A stretch of 41,740 bases of DNA, taken from Calidithermus chliarophilus DSM 9957. GTDB lineage: Bacteria; Deinococcota; Deinococci; Deinococcales; Thermaceae. The position numbers and the translations under genes are program-made. This document shows positions 17,263-27,990 of the stretch, one piece after another. The stretch spans positions 2,967,341 through 3,009,080 of the forward strand of contig NZ_KE387023.1 of NCBI RefSeq assembly GCF_000430045.1, in the 5' to 3' direction. The notes under the pieces were generated by a model that saw nothing but the letters and a program-made list of their open reading frames with translations, had not been told where the DNA came from and did not search any database. Positions within the stretch are counted from its first letter, which is position 1, and each line of letters opens with the position of its first letter.

Positions 17263-18448
17263 CCGGCCCTCCTGCAGCTTCTGTGGACGCCGCCCCCCCG
17301 AGGTGGACAACCTCGTCGAGTCCCCGATGGGCGAGGTCTACATCTGCAACGAGTGCGTGGAGCGTGCCTGGAGCCTGCTCGAGCAGCAGCCCAAGCAGGG
17401 CTTCAAGGGCCCCAGCCACCTGCCCAAGCCGCTGGAGATCAAGACCTTCCTCGACCAGTACGTCATCGGGCAGGACAACGCCAAGAAGACCCTGGCCGTA
17501 GCGGTCTACAACCACTACAAGCGCCTGCTGCACCCCGAGGCCGAGGTGCAGAAGTCGAACGTGCTGCTCATCGGGCCTACCGGCACCGGCAAGACCCTGC
17601 TGGCCGAGACCCTGGCCCGCATGCTCGACGTGCCCTTCGCCATCGCCGACGCCACCACCCTCACCGAGGCGGGCTACGTGGGCGAAGACGTGGAGAACGT
17701 GATCCTGCGCCTGCTCCAGGCCGCCGACTTCGACGTGCAGGCCGCCGAGCGGGGCATTGTCTACATCGACGAGGTGGACAAGATCGCCCGCAAGTCGGAG
17801 CACCCCAGCCTCACCCGCGACGTCTCGGGCGAGGGGGTCCAGCAGGCGTTGCTCAAGATCGTGGAGGGCACGCTGTGCAACGTGCCGCCGCAGGGCGGGC
17901 GCAAGCACCCCCACCAGGAGTTCATCCAGGTCAACACCAAGAACATCCTCTTCATCCTGGGCGGCGCCTTCGACGGCCTGGACCACATCGTCAAGGCCCG
18001 CGCCGACCAGCACCCCATCGGCTTCACCAAGGCCGCGCAGAAGGAGGAGAGCCTCGAGGTCATCCCCGAGGACCTCGTGCGCTTCGGACTGATCCCCGAA
18101 TTCATCGGGCGCGTGCCCGTGCTCGTGCAGCTCGACTCCCTCGACGAAGAGGCGCTGGTGCGCATCCTCACCGAGCCCAGGAACGCCCTGGTGCGGCAGT
18201 ACCAGGAACTCATGCGCATGGAGGGCATCGAGCTGCGCTTCACCCCCGGCGCCTTGCGCGAGATCGCGCGCCGCGCCCTCAAGCGCGGCACCGGCGCGCG
18301 CGGCCTGCGGGCCATCGTGGAGAAAGCCATGATGGACCTGATGTTCGAAGCCCCCAGCGCCACCGTGCGGGAGATCGTCATTGACATCCCCCACCTCGAC
18401 AAGCCGCTCTCGGCGCTCGAGGAAGCCCGGCTGCGGCAGGCGTCGTGA
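17252..18448 (+). CDS. clpX: ATP-dependent Clp protease ATP-binding subunit ClpX
   Basis: A 398-residue AAA+ unfoldase. The N-terminal zinc-binding domain has four Cys (8, 11, 32, 35), Walker A is GPTGTGKT (108-115), pore loop 1 is within GYVGEDVEN, Walker B is IVYIDEVDK, and the sensor/arginine region reads [12 protein letters not shown]. The ClpP-contact loop is of the expected IGF type (HPIGFTK). ATG 17252 overlaps clpP by 11 nt. A heptameric repeat and a GGGGCG hairpin follow directly after the stop. It recognises tagged or damaged proteins and feeds them to ClpP. Confidence 0.96.
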   Translation: MRRNRPSCSFCGRRPPEVDNLVESPMGEVYICNECVERAWSLLEQQPKQGFKGPSHLPKPLEIKTFLDQYVIGQDNAKKTLAVAVYNHYKRLLHPEAEVQKSNVLLIGPTGTGKTLLAETLARMLDVPFAIADATTLTEAGYVGEDVENVILRLLQAADFDVQAAERGIVYIDEVDKIARKSEHPSLTRDVSGEGVQQALLKIVEGTLCNVPPQGGRKHPHQEFIQVNTKNILFILGGAFDGLDHIVKARADQHPIGFTKAAQKEESLEVIPEDLVRFGLIPEFIGRVPVLVQLDSLDEEALVRILTEPRNALVRQYQELMRMEGIELRFTPGALREIARRALKRGTGARGLRAIVEKAMMDLMFEAPSATVREIVIDIPHLDKPLSALEEARLRQAS

Positions 18449-18456
18449 AGGGTGTC

Positions 18457-18507
18457 GATGGTCGGTAGCTCATAGCCGATAGCCAGGGGCGCACCGCGGT
18501 GCGCCCC
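18457..18507. repeat. Heptameric array 2 with GC hairpin, downstream of clpX
   Basis: Four 7-bp units (GATGGTC, GGTAGCT, CATAGCC, GATAGCC; 18457-18484) run directly into a perfect 22-nt palindrome (18486-18507, arms GGGGCGCACCG and complement) followed by CTACAG. The hairpin differs from the one at 32596 by a compensatory base-pair change. It may double as the clpX terminator. Confidence 0.7.
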
Positions 18508-18555
18508 TACAGAGTTAATCGTCCACTGCCCCTTCAGAGGGAAAGGAAAGCGAAG

Positions 18556-18578
18556 AGGGCGAACCTTGAGTTCGCCCT
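18556..18578 (-). terminator. Hairpin terminator after the DsbA-like gene
   Basis: A 9-bp stem AGGGCGAAC/GTTCGCCCT with a CTTGA loop lies between the convergent clpX and DsbA-like genes. On the minus strand it is followed by the pyrimidine-rich TTCGCTTTCCTTTCC. Confidence 0.65.
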
Positions 18579-18613
18579 TCTCGAGACTTGCTGGCGAGCG
18601 GCCCTACCCCTGG

Positions 18614-19339
18614 TTACTGGGCGTTGCTGCTGGGGCGGTTACGCTCGGGGATGGTGGGGGTCTTGCCCTCGAGGGCCTCGTCCAACGCCTTCTTCCAGTC
18701 CTCGTAGGGCATCGCGCCGTTGACCTGCGTGCCGTTGATGAAGAAGGCGGGGGTGCCGGTGAGCCGCAGCCGGTCGGCCAGCTTGCGGTCGGCCAGGATG
18801 CCCTCGCGCTTCTGGCCGCTGTTGAGGCAGTTCTCGAAGCTGGCAGGGGCCAGGCCGGTCTGGCCCGCGAGGTCGACGAGGTAGCGCGTGAGGGAAGGCT
18901 CGGGCAGCGCGCCCCACTGCTGCTGGGCGCGGAACAGCGCGTCGTGGTAGGTCACGTACTTGTCGATGGTGGCGTCGGCGGCACAGGCGGCGGCCTCCCC
19001 CGCCCGCACCACGGGCGGCTGGGGGTTGGTGGGGGCGCCGAAGGGGAAGTCGCGGAAGACGTAGCGCACCTTGCCGGTGTCGATGTAGTCGCGGCGGATG
19101 AGGGGGAATACGTCGAGGGCGTGGTCGCGGCAGTGGGGGCAGAGGTAGTTGGAGAAGTCGACCACCGTGACCTTCGCGTCGGCGGAGCCCAGGACGAAGC
19201 GGGCCCCCTCGACCAGTTCGGCCGGGTTGGCGGTGGCGGCCGCGGAGCCTCCGCTCGAGCGCGACCGCAGCACCCCGAACAGCCCGACCGCCAACAATAC
19301 CGCTACTGCGGCAATAACGACGAAAAGCGTCCTTTGCAT
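18614..19339 (-). CDS. DsbA/DsbG-like membrane-anchored thiol-disulfide oxidoreductase
   Basis: A 241-residue protein: an N-terminal anchor (residues 4-24), a linker rich in Ser, Gly and Ala, then a thioredoxin fold with active site CPHC (67-70) in NYLCPHCRDHAL and the cis-proline loop GTPAFFING. A large helical insertion (TIDKYVTYHDALFRAQQQWG) is typical of DsbA-family Thioredoxin_4 proteins. It probably introduces or isomerises disulfides outside the membrane. ATG 19339 was chosen because TAGACT ends 7 nt upstream (leaderless pattern); the longer GTG form is less likely. It lies 40 nt after speE on the same strand but seems to have its own promoter. Confidence 0.88.
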   Translation of the reverse strand: MQRTLFVVIAAVAVLLAVGLFGVLRSRSSGGSAAATANPAELVEGARFVLGSADAKVTVVDFSNYLCPHCRDHALDVFPLIRRDYIDTGKVRYVFRDFPFGAPTNPQPPVVRAGEAAACAADATIDKYVTYHDALFRAQQQWGALPEPSLTRYLVDLAGQTGLAPASFENCLNSGQKREGILADRKLADRLRLTGTPAFFINGTQVNGAMPYEDWKKALDEALEGKTPTIPERNRPSSNAQ

Positions 19340-19379
19340 AGCCACCAGTCTACTCACTACCGGGTGAGACTTGTCCCGC

Positions 19380-20348
<969 letters not shown>

Positions 20349-20370
20349 CTATCTGGGTCCTACGTCTTGT

Positions 20371-20473
20371 GCCGTACGTCCTACGCAGAAGACCAAAGAC
20401 ACTGAGCACAACGCCGAGCGGAGGGTGTTCGGTGCCTGGGGCGCTTTCAGGTGTAAGACGTACGACGTACGGC
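20371..20473. repeat. Inverted-repeat element between speD-like gene and speE
   Basis: Two 15-nt arms match in inverted orientation at 14 of 15 positions (GCCGTACGTCCTACG at 20371-20385; reverse complement at 20459-20473) and bracket about 73 bp. The arms share the TACGACGTACG words seen in the heptameric arrays, so this may be a small non-autonomous mobile element or a relic of one. No target duplication is evident. Confidence 0.5.
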
Positions 20474-20475
20474 CT

Positions 20476-20877
20476 TCATTGCGGCTTCATGGCCCGGCGG
20501 CGGATGTCGTGGCCTTCGGTGGTGCGCCACAGGCGGAACGCCGACTCCTCGCGGGCGCCGAAGGCCCGGGCCAGGCCGCGCAGCACGCTGTCAGGCTCGA
20601 CGTCGGGCTGGTAGAAGTAGAGGTCGAGCGCGGCCGAGGCGTCGTCCTCGGGCCAGGTGTGGATCATCACCGCGCCGACCGGGCTGACGACGGCCGCCGA
20701 GAGCCCTTGGGGGTAGAACTTGTACACCACGCTCTGCACGCTGGCCACCGGCGCGCCGAGTTTGATGACCGCGTCCTTGAGCGCGGTCTCGACCAGGCGC
20801 GGGTTTTCCAGCACGTCGAGGTTGCAGCCGTAGATCTCGGCTACCCAGCGGCCACCGGAAACAGCCATATCTGCCAC
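20476..20877 (-). CDS. SpeD-family (S-adenosylmethionine decarboxylase-like) protein lacking the pyruvoyl-forming serine
   Basis: A 133-residue protein aligning without gaps to class 1b AdoMet decarboxylase around FYPQGLSAAVVSPVGAVMIHTWPE. In active enzymes the sequence before IHTWPE is ESHLT; the Ser cleaved to form the pyruvoyl cofactor is Gly here, and the following His is Ala. The catalytic Cys of DLFTCG is Tyr (DLYFYQ). The processing His in IHTWPE and the Ser of GLSA remain. By these changes it should neither self-process nor decarboxylate. It sits upstream of speE. It could be a regulatory or structural partner of an active SpeD elsewhere. GTG 20877 has TACGAT 8 nt upstream; ATG 20868 is an alternative. 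Confidence 0.85.
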   Translation of the reverse strand: MADMAVSGGRWVAEIYGCNLDVLENPRLVETALKDAVIKLGAPVASVQSVVYKFYPQGLSAAVVSPVGAVMIHTWPEDDASAALDLYFYQPDVEPDSVLRGLARAFGAREESAFRLWRTTEGHDIRRRAMKPQ

Positions 20878-20940
20878 GAGGCACTATCGTATGCCACCCT
20901 ACCGTGGGCTTGTCAAATGCGCCCGGGCTCGAGCCAGGCC

Positions 20941-21591
20941 TCAGGCCCGCCCGGGCGCCGCGGGGTTGCGGAGCAGGTGCAGCAGGACCGCCGTGGCGAG
21001 CAGGCTGCTCAGGGCCATCAGCCCGCTCAGCGGGTCGAGCGGGGCGGCTTCGCCCCACAGCACGCCCAGGCTGCTGGGCAGGGGGAGCCCGGTGAGGCGG
21101 GTCATGAGGAAGACCATCAGGATCACGAAATTGAGGCCGATCCCGGCCGTGTAGAGGCTGCGCTTGAGCTGCTCGAGCCGCGAGCCGCTAACCCCCGAAC
21201 TGAGCCGCGAGCCGCTAACCCCCGAACTGAGCCGCGAACCGCTACCCCCCAGACTGAGCCGCGAGCCGCTACCCCCCATGTCGAGCGGCGAACCCCTGCC
21301 CGCGGTCTGGGGCGAGGCGGGCTCCAGGCGGGCGTACTCGATCGCCCCCTCCTCGTCCGGCAGGTTGAGGAGGACGAGCATCAAGAAGGCGTAGGCCACC
21401 TGCAGCGCCAGCCCGCCGATGAGCAGTTGGGAGTACCAGACCTGCGCCGAGAACACGTCGAGGTATCCGCCGCTCAGGGCCCCGCACCACCCGCCGCCCA
21501 GCGGCGTGCGCACCCAGCCCAGCAGTTGCAGGGCGAAGGGCAGCAGCGAGAGCCCCACCACCGCGTACTGGGCTACCGATCGCCTCTCCAT
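20941..21591 (-). CDS. Four-helix membrane protein with 9-residue tandem repeats in its loop
   Basis: A 216-residue protein of unknown family. Helices are at about 8-27 (AVVGLSLLPFALQLLGWV), 52-77 (SQLLIGGLALQVAYAFLMLVLLNL), 147-165 (GIGLNFVILMVFLMTRL) and 188-206 (LMALSSLLATAVLLHLL). The loop between helices 2 and 3 contains four perfect-length repeats of (S/D)(S/L/M)G(V/G)SGSRL, encoded by a 4 x 27-bp tandem repeat. The gene starts at ATG 21591, with CACAAT ending 7 nt upstream and no ribosome-binding site. It follows the nitrilase-family gene on the same strand by 49 nt and precedes the speD-like gene. The role is unknown. Confidence 0.75.
   Translation of the reverse strand: MERRSVAQYAVVGLSLLPFALQLLGWVRTPLGGGWCGALSGGYLDVFSAQVWYSQLLIGGLALQVAYAFLMLVLLNLPDEEGAIEYARLEPASPQTAGRGSPLDMGGSGSRLSLGGSGSRLSSGVSGSRLSSGVSGSRLEQLKRSLYTAGIGLNFVILMVFLMTRLTGLPLPSSLGVLWGEAAPLDPLSGLMALSSLLATAVLLHLLRNPAAPGRA
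21175..21282. repeat. 4 x 27-bp tandem repeat inside a coding sequence
   Basis: Exactly 108 bp form four 27-bp units, in frame, encoding SGSRL-containing nonapeptides. The two units nearest 21175 are nearly identical; the others differ by a few bases, mainly TAACCCCCG versus TACCCCCCA. Each unit can also be cut as 7+7+7+6, which hints at an origin from the heptameric words seen in intergenic arrays, though this is speculative. Confidence 0.85.
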
Positions 21592-21640
21592 GGCCCCGAT
21601 TGTGGCGTCTGGGCGGCCGTCTGACCAGGGACGTTCTTCC

Positions 21641-22585
21641 TCACGGCACCTCCACCCGCGCCCGCACCACCGCGTCCCCTACCGGGGCGTCGGCCAGGGC
21701 GAGGATCTGGCCCGGCCCGTAGACCCCGCTGCGGCCCTCGAAGTGCAGGTTGTAGAGGTCGCCGTTGAGCATGGGGTTGAGCCCGTAGCGCAGGTTTTCG
21801 CGGCCCTCGAGCTTCCTCGCCAGCCCCTCCTGCAGCCAGACCTGCCCCTCGACCTGGTCCGGGTCGGCGCTCCAGGGGCCCTCCCAGCGGGCGGCGTTGG
21901 CCGAGGGCTGCACCACCAGCCAGGCCCCCGCCGCGTCGCACTGCTCGACGAGGTGCTCGTGGAAGGCATCGAGGCAGATGAGGTTGGCGACGCGGCCCAG
22001 CCCGGTCTGGACGACCTGGGCGCCCCAGCCGCCGCCCTGGAGAAAGCTCTGCCGCTCGTCCTTGGTCAGGTTGACCTTGGGCACACGGGAGAGCACCCGG
22101 CCCTGGGGGTTGAGCACCAGGCTGAGGTTGTACACGCCCCGGCCGTTGCGGTGGTAGCCCTGCGCCGGCTCCCAGTCCACCAGGGGGCTGAACAGCGACC
22201 CCGCGACCACGTAGGCCCCGCTCTGCTTCGCGGCTTGGGCGAAGGTCTCCTCCCACAGCGGCCACACCTCGAGCGCCCGCAGGTGGAAGAGCACCGAGGG
22301 CGAGGGCGGCCCCGACCCCAGCGCCTCCCGCCAGCGCAGGCGCAGCAGCCGCAAGCCCGCGGCCAGGGCCGTGGGGGCTCGCACCACCTCCTCGGGGGTC
22401 TCGAGCCAGAACACCAGCGGCAGGGCGAAGGCCTCGGGGAAGGCCAGCACCCGGGCCTCCCCCTCCGGCAGCCCCTCGACCGCCCGGGAGCACAGCCCCA
22501 GCACCCGCGCCCGGAACGCCCCGGCGTCGCGGTAGTGCTCGAGGCGCAGCTCGGTCTGGAGGGCGACGAGGTGGACGGGCTTCAC
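21641..22585 (-). CDS. Carbon-nitrogen hydrolase (nitrilase superfamily)
   Basis: A 314-residue hydrolase of amides or nitriles. The Glu-Lys-Cys triad is visible: Glu51 in LAFPEAF, Lys170 in VPKVNLT, Cys204 in LICLDAFHEH. The branch of the superfamily (amidase, carbamoylase, N-acyltransferase) cannot be assigned; the C-terminus (EGRSGVYGPGQILALADAPVGDAVV) looks like that of omega-amidase-like members. GTG 22585 overlaps the stop of the rhodanese gene as GTGA, so the pair is translationally coupled. The frame extends upstream only as an unused frame through the rhodanese gene. Confidence 0.86.
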   Translation of the reverse strand: MKPVHLVALQTELRLEHYRDAGAFRARVLGLCSRAVEGLPEGEARVLAFPEAFALPLVFWLETPEEVVRAPTALAAGLRLLRLRWREALGSGPPSPSVLFHLRALEVWPLWEETFAQAAKQSGAYVVAGSLFSPLVDWEPAQGYHRNGRGVYNLSLVLNPQGRVLSRVPKVNLTKDERQSFLQGGGWGAQVVQTGLGRVANLICLDAFHEHLVEQCDAAGAWLVVQPSANAARWEGPWSADPDQVEGQVWLQEGLARKLEGRENLRYGLNPMLNGDLYNLHFEGRSGVYGPGQILALADAPVGDAVVRARVEVP

Positions 22586-22926
22586 AGCGTGGAGGGGTCC
22601 TTGGGGGTGGTGTCCACGGGGAGGCCCTGCTGGTTCCAGGCCAGGATGCCCCCGCCGAGGTTGACCACCTCGCGGTAGCCCTGGGCCAGCAGGAAGGCGG
22701 TGGTCTGGGCACTGCGCCGCCCGCTGCGGCACTGCATCACCACGGGCACGTCCTGCGGGATCTCGGTGAAGCGGGTCATGAACTCCGACAGCGGGATCAG
22801 CCTGGCGCCGGGGATGCGGGCCTCGGCGAACTCGTTGCGCTCGCGCACGTCGATGAGCAGCGCGCCCCGCGCGATCATCTCCTGGGCCTCCTGGGGGCCG
22901 ACTTCGGGCACCTGAACCTCGTTCAT
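22582..22926 (-). CDS. Single-domain rhodanese-like sulfurtransferase
   Basis: A 114-residue protein of the PspE/GlpE type. The active-site loop CRSGRRS has Cys66 as the persulfide-carrying residue. LIDVRERNEFAEARIPGARLIPL and the closing GGGILAWNQQGLPVD are standard rhodanese motifs. There is no signal peptide, so it is cytoplasmic. It moves sulfur between donors and thiophilic acceptors; the partner is unknown. TATACT (22933-22938) ends 6 nt before ATG 22926, so the message should be leaderless. It is cotranscribed with the nitrilase-family gene. Confidence 0.93.
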   Translation of the reverse strand: MNEVQVPEVGPQEAQEMIARGALLIDVRERNEFAEARIPGARLIPLSEFMTRFTEIPQDVPVVMQCRSGRRSAQTTAFLLAQGYREVVNLGGGILAWNQQGLPVDTTPKDPSTL

Positions 22927-22932
22927 GGCCCG

Positions 22933-22938
22933 AGTATA
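22933..22938 (-). promoter_or_regulatory. Leaderless-type -10 for the rhodanese gene
   Basis: TATACT on the minus strand, 6 nt from the ATG, puts the predicted start of transcription on the start codon. No clear -35 is seen. Confidence 0.6.
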
Positions 22939-23041
22939 GGGGCAAAAGCCCCCGCCCGGCCGTGAAGGGGTTTCCAGTCCGGGGCCTGGGATGTCACCCG
23001 GGATACTTCCGCCCCCGACCTTTGGCCTTAGATTGGGACCG

Positions 23042-23539
23042 ATGAGCACGACCCGCAACTGGATCCAGTGGACCGCCGGGGCCGTCCTGCTGCTGGCGCT
23101 GGGGCTCGGCCTCTTCCTGCGCAGGCCCGAGGCCGAGGCCGGCGTGCGCCTGGAGGGCCAGGTTCAGACCGCCGCCGGCGAAGCCTTCGACCTGGCGAGC
23201 CTGCGGGGCCAGCCCGTGGTGGTCAACGCCTGGGCCACCTGGTGCGGCCCCTGCCGCCGCGAGCTGCCCATGATGCTCGAGCAGGCCCGGGCGCACAAGC
23301 ACGTCCGGTTCGTCTTCCTCAACCAGGGCGAGGGGCCCGAGGCGGTGCGGGCGTACCTCGAGGAGGCCAAGCTCGACATGCCCGACCCCCTCTTCGACCC
23401 CAGCACCGAGCTCGTCCAGCGCTGGGGCGCGCAAGGGCTGCCCACCACCTACTTCTTCGACGCCGAAGGAAAGCTGGTAGCGCAGCACCCCGGCGAGCTG
23501 AAGGAGGAGCAGTTGCTGGGCTACTTATCCCAGCTATGA
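23042..23539 (+). CDS. TlpA/ResA-like membrane-anchored thioredoxin
   Basis: A 165-residue protein with one N-terminal membrane helix (about 11-26) and an extracytoplasmic thioredoxin domain whose active site is WCGPC (Cys 68 and 71). The Leu-Pro-Thr-Thr cis-proline loop (GLPTTYFFDAEG) and the FDLASLRGQPVVVNAWATW start are typical of TlpA/ResA/CcmG. It is probably a reductant for cytochrome c maturation or other envelope thiols. TAGATT ends 7 nt before ATG 23042, another leaderless-type start. It stands divergent from the rhodanese gene, and the two promoters share about 110 bp. Confidence 0.9.
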   Translation: MSTTRNWIQWTAGAVLLLALGLGLFLRRPEAEAGVRLEGQVQTAAGEAFDLASLRGQPVVVNAWATWCGPCRRELPMMLEQARAHKHVRFVFLNQGEGPEAVRAYLEEAKLDMPDPLFDPSTELVQRWGAQGLPTTYFFDAEGKLVAQHPGELKEEQLLGYLSQL

Positions 23540-23623
23540 ACCTGGTTCAAGATCTGATTAAGAAATGCACAATCTGGAACGGGCTTTATCTCGTACGCTA
23601 TGGGTAGGGAGGCCTGATACGCG

Positions 23624-23773
23624 ATGCTAGCGCTATTGTCGGATTTCGGGACGCAGATTCTGATCGGTCTGATGCTGCTGGTGTTCATGGCGGTGCCCTT
23701 CGTACTCCGCTCCCGCCGCGGCGAGGACGACGCGGGTCAGGCCAGCAACGATTTACCTCGCGAATTGCTCTGA
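23624..23773 (+). CDS. Small single-pass membrane protein (49 residues)
   Basis: Starts MLALLSDFGTQILIGLMLLV and continues through a hydrophobic segment (about 11-30) to a basic stop-transfer RSRRGEDDAG and a polar cytoplasmic-type tail ending PRELL. GGGAGG lies 11 nt before the ATG. It is followed after 19 nt by a textbook intrinsic terminator, which supports it as a real transcribed unit. I know no family for it. It may be cotranscribed with the TlpA-like gene 84 nt upstream. Confidence 0.6.
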   Translation: MLALLSDFGTQILIGLMLLVFMAVPFVLRSRRGEDDAGQASNDLPRELL

Positions 23774-23792
23774 CAGTCCCGCCTGACACAAG

Positions 23793-23822
23793 CCCCCGCA
23801 GCCTAGAGTTGCGGGGGTTTTT
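23793..23822 (+). terminator. Intrinsic terminator (stem plus T5)
   Basis: An 8-bp stem CCCCCGCA/TGCGGGGG with a 9-nt loop, followed by TTTTT. It ends the TlpA/small-protein unit and lies between convergent genes. Confidence 0.9.
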
Positions 23823-23833
23823 CTATGGGGGTT

Positions 23834-25949
<2,116 letters not shown>

Positions 25950-25955
25950 GGGGCC

Positions 25956-25985
25956 ATGGTAGCTCACCCGGCGGCCCGCTGGCAA
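25956..25985 (-). promoter_or_regulatory. Promoter of the metG leader
   Basis: Minus strand TTGCCA (25980-25985), 18-bp spacer, TACCAT (25956-25961); the predicted +1 at 25949 is the A of the leader ORF. The -35 begins only 3 nt from the rpiA stop codon. Confidence 0.65.
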
Positions 25986-25987
25986 GC

Positions 25988-26691
<704 letters not shown>

Positions 26692-26708
26692 CTCCACAAT
26701 ACCGCCCT

Positions 26709-27179
26709 TCATACCCGCTGGAGTTCCTCGAGGGCCTGGGCCACCTCGAGGGCGTGGTCCTCGGCATTGACCTTCTCCCAGACCCTGGCGACGTGGCCGG
26801 TGGGGTCGATGAGGAAGGTCTGGCGCAGGATGCCTTCGTACTCTTTGCCGTACGCGTTCTTCTTGCCCCACGCCCCGTAAGCCTTGATGACCTCCGCGGC
26901 GGGGTCGGCCAGCAGCGGGAAGTTGAGGCCGTACTTGAGCGCGAACTTGCCGTGGCTGTGGGTGTCGTCGGCCGACACGCCAAACACCACGGCGCCCATC
27001 TGCTCGAGGCGCCCCTTCTCGTCACGGAAGGAGCAGGCCTCCTTGGTGCAGCCCGGGGTGTCGTCCTTCGGGTAGAAGTACAGCACCACCCACTTGCCCC
27101 GGTAGTCCGAAAGCCGGTGAACCTTGCCCTCCTGATCCGGAAGGGCGAACTTGGGTGCGATCTCGCCTGCGGTCGCCAT
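26709..27179 (-). CDS. bcp: Thioredoxin-dependent peroxiredoxin (BCP/PrxQ type)
   Basis: A 156-residue peroxidase that reduces hydrogen peroxide and organic hydroperoxides using thioredoxin. The peroxidatic Cys44 and resolving Cys49 are five residues apart in DDTPGCTKEACSFRD, the pattern of the alpha-2 BCP subgroup, so an intramolecular disulfide forms. FYPKDDTPGC, GVSADDTHSHGKF and FLIDPTGHVARVW are typical. ATG 27179 is preceded by TACGCT 9 nt upstream, again with little or no leader; the longer frame is not convincing. It is followed by a terminator-like hairpin before rpiA. Confidence 0.95.
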   Translation of the reverse strand: MATAGEIAPKFALPDQEGKVHRLSDYRGKWVVLYFYPKDDTPGCTKEACSFRDEKGRLEQMGAVVFGVSADDTHSHGKFALKYGLNFPLLADPAAEVIKAYGAWGKKNAYGKEYEGILRQTFLIDPTGHVARVWEKVNAEDHALEVAQALEELQRV

Positions 27180-27251
27180 ACGCGCAACAGCGTACCGTGT
27201 AGACGGCAAGGCAGTGTTGCCGGAGGCTCAAAGGGCGGCCTCCCGGCCGGC

Positions 27252-27420
27252 GTCGAGAGTCAAGGTCTAGGGTCTAGAGCCAAGGGCCAAAGCGTCTTGC
27301 GTCTTGCGTTCGGCGTTTGGCGTACGACGTACGACCCGCCCCCGGCGCCCGGCTATCAGCTATCGGCTATGGGCTATGGGCATCAGCTATCGGCATCCGG
27401 CATCGGACGCACGCCCCCCC
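27252..27420. repeat. Heptameric intergenic array 4
   Basis: Eighteen 7-bp units run without slippage from 27252 to 27377, then one 6-mer and about five further heptamers up to the stop codon of the gene at 27421. Word types change gradually along the array: GTCnnnn/TCTAGnG, GTCTTGC, GTnnGGC, GTACGAC, CGGCTAT, CGGCATC. There are no spacers and no exact long repeat unit. The GTACGACGTACGACCCGC stretch recurs in the arrays at 34748 and 37714. Confidence 0.88.
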
Positions 27421-27909
27421 TCACCCCACCTTGTACCCGAACCGCCGCAACAGATCCTTACGCCAGGCCACGTCCTCGTCGCCTTCGACCCCGAGGGGCA
27501 GGTAGCCGTCCATCACGCCGAGGATGCCGCGCTGTTCGCCCTGCTGGGCGATGACCACGCTCAGGGGGTTGGCGGTGGCGGCGAAGATGCGCACCACCTC
27601 GGGGCAGGCTTTCACCGCGTGCAGGACGTTGATCGGGAAGAAGCCCTCGCCCAGGACGATCACGAAGCTGTGGCCCGCGCCGATGTTCTGGGCGTTGAGC
27701 ACGGCGAGTTCGACGAGTTCGGGGGCGGTGCCGCTCTTGCGGATGAGGCGCTTGCCGCTGGCCTCGCAGAAGGCCAGGCCGAACTTGATGCCCGGCACGG
27801 CCGTGACCAGGGCCTCGTGCAGGTCCTCGACGGTCTTGATGAAATGGCTCTGGCCCAGGATGACGTTGAGGTTCTCCGGCTTCTCGAGCTGCACTACCTG
27901 CAGTTCCAT
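27421..27909 (-). CDS. Adenosine-specific kinase (DUF355 family)
   Basis: A 162-residue protein matching the small family annotated as adenosine-specific kinase. MELQVVQLEKPENLNVILGQSHFIKTVEDLHEALVTAVPGIKFGLAFCEASGKRLIRKSGT and GILGVMDGYLPLGVEGDEDVAWRKDLLRRFGYKVG are close to archaeal and thermophile members I remember. The biological role is poorly known; the name rests on a structural and biochemical study of an archaeal homologue, as I recall. ATG 27909 has GGGAGGT upstream. A heptameric array abuts its stop codon. Confidence 0.88.
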   Translation of the reverse strand: MELQVVQLEKPENLNVILGQSHFIKTVEDLHEALVTAVPGIKFGLAFCEASGKRLIRKSGTAPELVELAVLNAQNIGAGHSFVIVLGEGFFPINVLHAVKACPEVVRIFAATANPLSVVIAQQGEQRGILGVMDGYLPLGVEGDEDVAWRKDLLRRFGYKVG

Positions 27910-27937
27910 AGCTACCTCCCGTGCGGAGCGATGCCCA

Positions 27938-27976
27938 ATTGTATAAGGCCCCCGGAACGCCTTTGTCCCAGGGGCC
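27938..27976 (-). promoter_or_regulatory. Terminator and promoter between exported-protein gene and adenosine-kinase gene
   Basis: A 9-bp stem (27947-27955 with 27968-27976, one G-U pair) followed on the minus strand by TTATACAATT ends the upstream unit. The TACAAT (27938-27943) inside the T-rich tail is a good -10 for the 27909 gene. The two signals therefore overlap. Confidence 0.55.
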
Positions 27977-27990
27977 CGGCCTCGGGCGGA

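Noticed and set aside
22586-22945. Longer N-terminus for the nitrilase-family protein
   Set aside because: The upstream part of that frame lies inside the rhodanese gene in another frame; the GTGA overlap gives a natural start at 22585.
27252-27420. CRISPR array
   Set aside because: The period is 7 bp with drifting words, with no 20-40-bp repeat and no spacers, and no cas genes are nearby.
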